Shown here: positions 59,260-64,000 of the stretch, in pieces
Layout: the number at the start of each line of letters is the position of its first letter
Position numbering within the stretch: position 1 is the first letter of the stretch
Origin: Streptococcus gallolyticus
Lineage (GTDB): Bacteria > Bacillota > Bacilli > Lactobacillales > Streptococcaceae
Reading direction: 5' to 3'
NCBI GenBank assembly: GCA_019794795.1
Contig: JAIMFC010000003.1
Location: 124,001 to 188,000, forward strand
Length of the DNA stretch: 64,000 nt
Notes under the pieces: model-generated
What the model was told of the DNA's origin: nothing
What the model saw: only the letters and a program-made list of their open reading frames with translations
The model's database searches: none
Program-made: the position numbers and the translations under genes

Positions 59260-59976
59260 ATGAACATGAAAAAGAGACAATTACTAACAACACTTGCAAC
59301 ATCAGCTCTGATTCTCTCTACGAGTGGAACTGTTTTTGCAGATGAGATCACTCCAGTAGATCCAACTGCCCCAACGACAGATATCATCGCTCCGACAGAT
59401 CCCGTTGCGCCAGTGGAACCCCCAGTAGAGCCGACAGATCCTATTGAAACACCTACGGTTCCAACTAACCCAACAGAACCAGTAGATGCACAACCTGAAA
59501 CGCCAACTCCTTCAATAGAACCAACGATTCCAAGTATCACAGAACCAGTAGATCCTAAGGAGGATAAACCAACTACACCAGATGCTACAGAAGCTAAGCC
59601 CGAAATTCCAACACCAGAACCTCCTAAAACAGCGGATCAGGCTGCTCAAGAAGGAAGACCGCAAGAAGGGACAACTTCTACTGTGACAGGTCAAGTGGTT
59701 CAAGATGTGAATGCAAACAATCCAATTTACACCAATACAGGGGCGGCTATTGTGAGTACACAAAATGGACAAGTAGTCCTTAGTGATGGTTCAATGGTTG
59801 CTCCTGAATCCGTGGGAGCTGTTACGAATACAGACAAAACAATTTCAGTCACAAAAGCAGATGGTACAAAAGCAACCTTGCCACATACTGGAGAAGCAAC
59901 AAGTCTCCTTTCTATGATAGGTGCAGGATTACTTGGAATTTCTGCTTTCATCATGAAGAAAAAGAGCGAAGAATAA
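59260..59976 (+). CDS. Small Pro/Thr-rich LPHTG surface protein
   Basis: 238 residues, ATG 59,260 (a second ATG at 59,266) with AAAGGAAAC. Signal peptide 1-28 (VFA-DEI). Residues about 30-135 are Pro/Thr/Glu-rich (VDPTAPTTDIIAPTDPVAPVEPPVEPTDP), a wall-spanning stalk. A small conserved block (about 150-200: NNPIYTNTGAAIVSTQNGQVVLSDGS) resembles that in the protein at 23,680-24,522. Sorting signal LPHTGE, hydrophobic span, KKKSEE. First of three surface genes of the second element. Confidence 0.8.
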   Translation: MNMKKRQLLTTLATSALILSTSGTVFADEITPVDPTAPTTDIIAPTDPVAPVEPPVEPTDPIETPTVPTNPTEPVDAQPETPTPSIEPTIPSITEPVDPKEDKPTTPDATEAKPEIPTPEPPKTADQAAQEGRPQEGTTSTVTGQVVQDVNANNPIYTNTGAAIVSTQNGQVVLSDGSMVAPESVGAVTNTDKTISVTKADGTKATLPHTGEATSLLSMIGAGLLGISAFIMKKKSEE

Positions 59977-59990
59977 AGGAGGAGGGCACA

Positions 59991-62552
59991 ATGAAAGAAA
60001 TCTTTAGTATTCGTACATTTAAAACAGGTACTCATTCTGCACGTCTTGGAAAAAAGAGTATCGCACTACTGGGAGCGGTAGTCCTTGCGACTTCTGGAAC
60101 AGTTGTATCTGCCAAGGAGAAAGTATCTGAGTTAATGGAACCCAGCACCATGGATACAGAAACTACTAAACAAGTGACTGAGGCAGACGTTTATACTGCT
60201 AAGAAAGTCGCTGAAAAAGCTAGTGAACAAGTAAAAGCTCAAGAAGAAGTGGTCGGTCAAGCTCACGTCGATGAAAAAGAAACAGCTAATCAACTAAAGC
60301 AGGCAGAACAGGAATATGATACTGCTAAACAGTTGGCGGATGAAGCAACTCCTGATGGGATCGCAACTGCCAAAGAAGAAATAGTATCAGCTGAGGAAGG
60401 ACTTACGTCTGCTGAAAAACATCTCCAATCTGAAAACGTTAGCTTAGCACAAGTAAATGAAGCGGTAGAAACCAATCAAGCCATCGTCAAAGCTAGCGAA
60501 AATCTAGTCGCTGAAGAAGAAGCTGATGTGTCAGAAGCACAAAATAACGTTGCTAAAATGCAATCTATCCTTGATGGAACAGGACAAGTACAGATTGTTA
60601 AAGAAGCAGAAGATGCTGCTACTAAATTAGAAACAGCCAAACAAGAGCTCAAGACTGCTGAAATCAATCTTCATTCTGCCCAAGCGGCTGATGCAAATCG
60701 ACATCAAGGGATTATTGAAGCTGAGAAACAAGTAGCTGCTACCCGTCAGGAATTTACAGATAAAACCCAAGTAGCCAATCAAGCAATCGCCAAAGCAAAT
60801 GAAACAGCTGAAGTTTTAAAAACTACACAAGCTACGTTTATAAAAGCTGAAAATGATGTCAAAGGGATGAATACGATTACTTTATCAGCTGATTATATAA
60901 CAGCTCTACGTGATTACGCACAAAATTATACTGAAAAGGGAGCAGAAGCCAAAGCGAAATTAGATGCGATGGCGGCTGATTTACGTAGTAAGCATGATTT
61001 TAAAGTTAATGAAAATGACGATCAGACCATTTTAGATACTAATAATTTATCTGAAGCGACTTTGACAGAATTATCAAATTTTGCTTCAGACTTGATTAAC
61101 CAAATTCGTCAATCCTTTGGAACTACACCAACATTAGTAACGAAGGATTCTGTTCGCTTGGCAGACTTAACGACTGACGGCTATGTTACCGATAATTGGT
61201 CATTGAATGATGTGCTTGCTACTGGACATGATGCTAAAGCTGTTAATAAAGCAGCCAACACACTAGGTCTACCGGTTTCCTCGTCACAGGAAGAGGCAAC
61301 TGGTCAACAGTATTACGAAAATATGAACTCTTGGGGAATTTCAAGTGCTACAACAACGTTGTCAGCTGCGAAACAAAAGATTTACGAGAGTATTATCAGC
61401 TTTATGTTTAATGGATATGAATATTTACACGCAGAGTCCATCGCTGGTTTATCCACCAATTCAAAATATATCGGGGTTGACCTATCCTCTCGAGTAGGAG
61501 TTAACGCTGTTCACATATTGATGGTGAATGATGAACAAATTAAAGGGACCTTGTTTGATACAAAAGGGATTGATAATCCAAAAACAAGTGATAAAATCCA
61601 AGCGCTTTATTCAGTTGCTCAAACGAATCTAGCAAACGCAATTTCGGATAATGCGGAGGCTCAATCACAGAAAGATCTGGCTCTATCTGATAAAGCGCAT
61701 GCTCAAACAAATCTTGATACTGCAAATACGACGCTTATACGTATCAAAGAAACTCCTGAACTCACGCCTGCAGCGCAAGAAAAACTAGTGATTGCCACAA
61801 GTAATGTACAAGTTGCTGAACTAGCAAACATACAAGCACAAGTTGCGCTGACCAACTTGAATGCGGATGTGAAACAAAAACAAGCAAATCTAAATCGAGC
61901 TAAACAAGTTTTAGCTGAGAAAGAGGAAGTTCTTAATGCAGCGCAAACTCGATTGAAGCAAGATCAGGATATTCTCGCAGGACTTAAAGTGGATCAAGAA
62001 AAAGCGCAACTAAAAGTTTCTGAAGCTGAAAAGCAAGTTCAGACTGCGAAAAATAAACTGATTATAGCGAAAAAATACTTAGCTGATTTAGAAAATAGTC
62101 CAGCTAAACTTGCCGCTGCAAAAGTGAACCTCTTGACTGCTACAAGCCAATTGGAAAATGCCAAGGAAAAACTCGCTACTGAAGTAGCACGTCTTTCTCA
62201 GCTGAAACAAATTCAACGTGATACAAGCAAACAATATGAACGCACTTTAGCAACTTACCGTGAAGTCCTAGAAGCAGCACATCAAGCCAAACTAGCTAAA
62301 GAGTATGAAAATATTATTCAAGCAGGTAGAAAACCAGTTGCAATTGTCGATGAAGCAGGTAACGTTACAGGATATATGGCTCAAGAATCCAATTCAAGCT
62401 CAGTGATTAGTCTACCTACTAAAGCACTAACAACACAAAAGACAAGCGTTTTACCATCTACAGGTGAAGAAAACACCCTAATGTCAATCGCAGGAATAAC
62501 GATCGGTCTACTCTCATTATTAGGTTTAGGACTTCGTAAGAAACAATACTAA
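59991..62552 (+). CDS. LPXTG-anchored SEC10/PgrA-type surface protein (second copy)
   Basis: 853 residues, ATG 59,991 behind GGAGGAGGGCACA. The N-terminus FSIRTFKTGTHSARLGKKSI is a YSIRK/G-S-like signal, cleaved near residue 37 (VSAKEK). Coiled coils at about 55-270 and 560-770 flank the SEC10/PgrA domain (about 330-520; TDNWSLNDVLATGHDAKAV, HAESIAGLS). LPSTGEE, membrane span and RKKQY end the protein. Same layout as the protein at 2003-4537, though diverged; expected to influence surface exclusion or cell contact. Confidence 0.85.
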   Translation: MKEIFSIRTFKTGTHSARLGKKSIALLGAVVLATSGTVVSAKEKVSELMEPSTMDTETTKQVTEADVYTAKKVAEKASEQVKAQEEVVGQAHVDEKETANQLKQAEQEYDTAKQLADEATPDGIATAKEEIVSAEEGLTSAEKHLQSENVSLAQVNEAVETNQAIVKASENLVAEEEADVSEAQNNVAKMQSILDGTGQVQIVKEAEDAATKLETAKQELKTAEINLHSAQAADANRHQGIIEAEKQVAATRQEFTDKTQVANQAIAKANETAEVLKTTQATFIKAENDVKGMNTITLSADYITALRDYAQNYTEKGAEAKAKLDAMAADLRSKHDFKVNENDDQTILDTNNLSEATLTELSNFASDLINQIRQSFGTTPTLVTKDSVRLADLTTDGYVTDNWSLNDVLATGHDAKAVNKAANTLGLPVSSSQEEATGQQYYENMNSWGISSATTTLSAAKQKIYESIISFMFNGYEYLHAESIAGLSTNSKYIGVDLSSRVGVNAVHILMVNDEQIKGTLFDTKGIDNPKTSDKIQALYSVAQTNLANAISDNAEAQSQKDLALSDKAHAQTNLDTANTTLIRIKETPELTPAAQEKLVIATSNVQVAELANIQAQVALTNLNADVKQKQANLNRAKQVLAEKEEVLNAAQTRLKQDQDILAGLKVDQEKAQLKVSEAEKQVQTAKNKLIIAKKYLADLENSPAKLAAAKVNLLTATSQLENAKEKLATEVARLSQLKQIQRDTSKQYERTLATYREVLEAAHQAKLAKEYENIIQAGRKPVAIVDEAGNVTGYMAQESNSSSVISLPTKALTTQKTSVLPSTGEENTLMSIAGITIGLLSLLGLGLRKKQY

Positions 62553-62555
62553 TCA

Positions 62556-62580
62556 ATTGACCGAGATGTCATAAAACTAG
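62556..62580 (+). promoter_or_regulatory. Intergenic motif shared with 8254-8284
   Basis: ATTGACCGAGATGTCATAAAACTAG lies between the SEC10 and AgI/II genes; a related motif follows the AgI/II gene in the first element. Confidence 0.35.
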
Positions 62581-62606
62581 AAAAAGAAAGGAACAAGGTA
62601 TCATTT

Positions 62607-64000
62607 ATGAACTTTGACATGAAAGAAATTTTTTCTATCCGTAAATTTAAAACAGGTACTCATTCTGCACGTCTCAGCAAGGTGGCTCTAGCTTCAACAG
62701 TTGCTTTAGCGGTTGGTTTTGCTGGTACAGTTGTATCTGCGGATGAAACAACAGTAGGAACAACTCCTGAAGTAACCATTACGACAACAGCTAATCCAGC
62801 TACTAATCTGGAAGAGGCTCAAGCTCCTCAATCAGCGGATAATGCAGCTCTTGCACAAAATGCAGGCACACAATCTGGTGAAATGGTCACAGAAGTCCCT
62901 TCACCGCAATTGGATGAAGCGGTAAAATCTGCGGAAACTGCAGGGGTTGAGGTAACGGAAGAAAAACCAGTGATCTATGACAACTTATCTGATGCTCAAA
63001 AGGATCTAGCAAATCAAGTTGAGAAGGCAGAGGCTGCTACAACTAAAAAAGTGGATAACACGAAAGCTGTTAACGATGCCAAGGCTAAGAATGCGGAAAT
63101 TGATGCGCAAAACACAGCTGAAAAGCAACGTGTAGAAGAAGCCAATAAAACTGGTCAAGCGAAAGTGGATGCAGAGAATGCAGCTAAAAAAGCAGCTTAT
63201 GAGAAAGACGTTGAAGCTTACAATAAAAAAGTTTCAGAACAAAAAGCCGCCTATGATAAAGCATTAGCTATTCATACGTCAACTGCCCCAACAAAAGTGA
63301 GTCTGCAAATGGAAGGTCGTGAGACTCAGAGAGATTATAATGTGACGATTTCATCAGGAAAGTATGATGCGAAGTTTACTTTGGATAATGCGACTGGAAA
63401 ATTTACGATTAATACGATTCTAGATGATGGAGTTAAGCCATTGTTAGGCGATACGTATATTGATGGTCGTATCAATTACAAAACGACCTACAATGCGGAT
63501 ACAGACAAAACAACGACTGTAGTCACAGGTATTTCCTATGAGACTGTTCGCTATGTAGCGCATCGCGCAAATACTGCTGTTAATCAAAATATTACGATCA
63601 CTTACTACGACCCAAGTGGAGCTACGCTCTATACTCGTCGTCATAATGGTAGCAGCTCATGGTCTGCGACAATCAATAAAACATACAACTTTAGTAAAGA
63701 CATTGTTTTAACACCAGGACAGACAAGTGATTATTTCCAAGTTGTTCGTCTATTTGACGATTGGATTTTGGACTCACGTTCTGTCATTCAAGCACGATTC
63801 CAAAATACAAATGGAAATGCTCCAGAAGTGCCAACTCCACCAACTAATAGTCCTAAAGAACCTGAGTATGGAACATTTACTCCTGAAGTTCCAAAGATCA
63901 TTCCCCATGTATCACTTCCACCAGTCAAGAAAGTAGAGACAGCCGTTCATCCAGTATTAGTAAAACAAACTCCAGAGAACATTAAATCTGTGTCTAATAC
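62607..64000 (+). CDS. Antigen I/II-like adhesin, N-terminal part (cut by window edge)
   Basis: The frame is open from ATG 62,607 (GGAACAAGG upstream) to the window end, 464 codons. YSIRK-like signal (FSIRKFKTGTHSARLSKVALASTVALAVGF) cleaved near residue 48. Only one Ala-rich helical segment (about 95-230) is present, much shorter than in the protein at 4806. A lectin-like segment (about 230-400) and a Pro-rich part (VPTPPTNSPKEP) follow, then HPVLVKQTPENIKSV, which matches HDVLVKQTPQITKAV of the first copy. So it is a short-stalk variant of the same adhesin. The C-terminal isopeptide domains and LPXTG are expected beyond the window. Confidence 0.8.
   Translation, partial: MNFDMKEIFSIRKFKTGTHSARLSKVALASTVALAVGFAGTVVSADETTVGTTPEVTITTTANPATNLEEAQAPQSADNAALAQNAGTQSGEMVTEVPSPQLDEAVKSAETAGVEVTEEKPVIYDNLSDAQKDLANQVEKAEAATTKKVDNTKAVNDAKAKNAEIDAQNTAEKQRVEEANKTGQAKVDAENAAKKAAYEKDVEAYNKKVSEQKAAYDKALAIHTSTAPTKVSLQMEGRETQRDYNVTISSGKYDAKFTLDNATGKFTINTILDDGVKPLLGDTYIDGRINYKTTYNADTDKTTTVVTGISYETVRYVAHRANTAVNQNITITYYDPSGATLYTRRHNGSSSWSATINKTYNFSKDIVLTPGQTSDYFQVVRLFDDWILDSRSVIQARFQNTNGNAPEVPTPPTNSPKEPEYGTFTPEVPKIIPHVSLPPVKKVETAVHPVLVKQTPENIKSVSN

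Noticed and set aside
1..64000. CRISPR arrays, rRNA genes, complete insertion sequences, known antibiotic-resistance genes
   Set aside because: Looked for regular spaced repeats, rRNA and intact transposases or resistance proteins; none seen.

Overview
The window looks like chromosome from a Streptococcus, most likely S. suis or a close relative. This rests on gene content: a DUF3013 gene beside prmA, a troABCD-type Mn/Zn importer with a DtxR-family regulator, an Slr-like histidine-triad/LRR lipoprotein with AdcR boxes, AgI/II and SEC10/PgrA LPXTG adhesins, and a GAGCCTG...CAGGCTC intergenic hairpin. It is an inference from reading, not a database match. Two AT-rich mobile regions flank an ordinary core segment.

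Region 1 (1 to about 27,667) is most of an integrative conjugative element of the ICEBs1/Tn916 superfamily, inserted at the 3' end of a tRNA-Lys(CTT). Its left end lies outside the window. From left to right it holds two convergent XRE regulators; a strong promoter driving a gene-free interval of about 780 nt with long helices and its own terminator (a candidate large ornate RNA); two LPXTG adhesins; two DUF961/HelP-like proteins; the coupling ATPase, split by a -1 frameshift at an A AAA AAT heptamer; oriT; a type I toxin-antitoxin locus; a MobT-type relaxase; ArdA; the con/tcp secretion genes (ConB, small ConC, TcpE, VirB4, VirB6-like, cell-wall hydrolase); then cargo (coiled-coil and membrane proteins, a small LPXTG protein, a TIR-domain protein). 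An XRE protein, an Xis-like protein and a tyrosine integrase sit next to the tRNA.

Region 2 (27,667 to about 54,451) is core: tRNA-Lys, 6S RNA, rarA, a DMT transporter, DUF3013, Nudix, prmA, rsmE, queH, relA, dtd, the metal regulator and troABCD, pepO, a YheO-like regulator, a frameshifted patatin gene, an MFS transporter, leuS, a DUF5648-repeat secreted protein, an IS200 remnant, tadA, and a zinc-regulated histidine-triad/LRR lipoprotein.

Region 3 (54,452 to 64,000) is accessory. First comes a decayed rolling-circle plasmid Rep gene beside a streptococcin A-M57-like bacteriocin gene. A previously unlisted 59-codon membrane ORF overlaps the end of the bacteriocin gene and is a candidate immunity gene. 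An IS30 scrap follows, then the start of a second ICE-like element: four small genes, a RepA_N initiator with internal iterons, an XRE protein, a structured intergenic RNA candidate, and three LPXTG-type surface genes that mirror those of region 1. The last one runs off the window. Both elements therefore carry the same trio (small Pro/Thr-rich LPHTG protein, SEC10/PgrA protein, AgI/II protein), probably for cell-cell contact and exclusion during conjugation.
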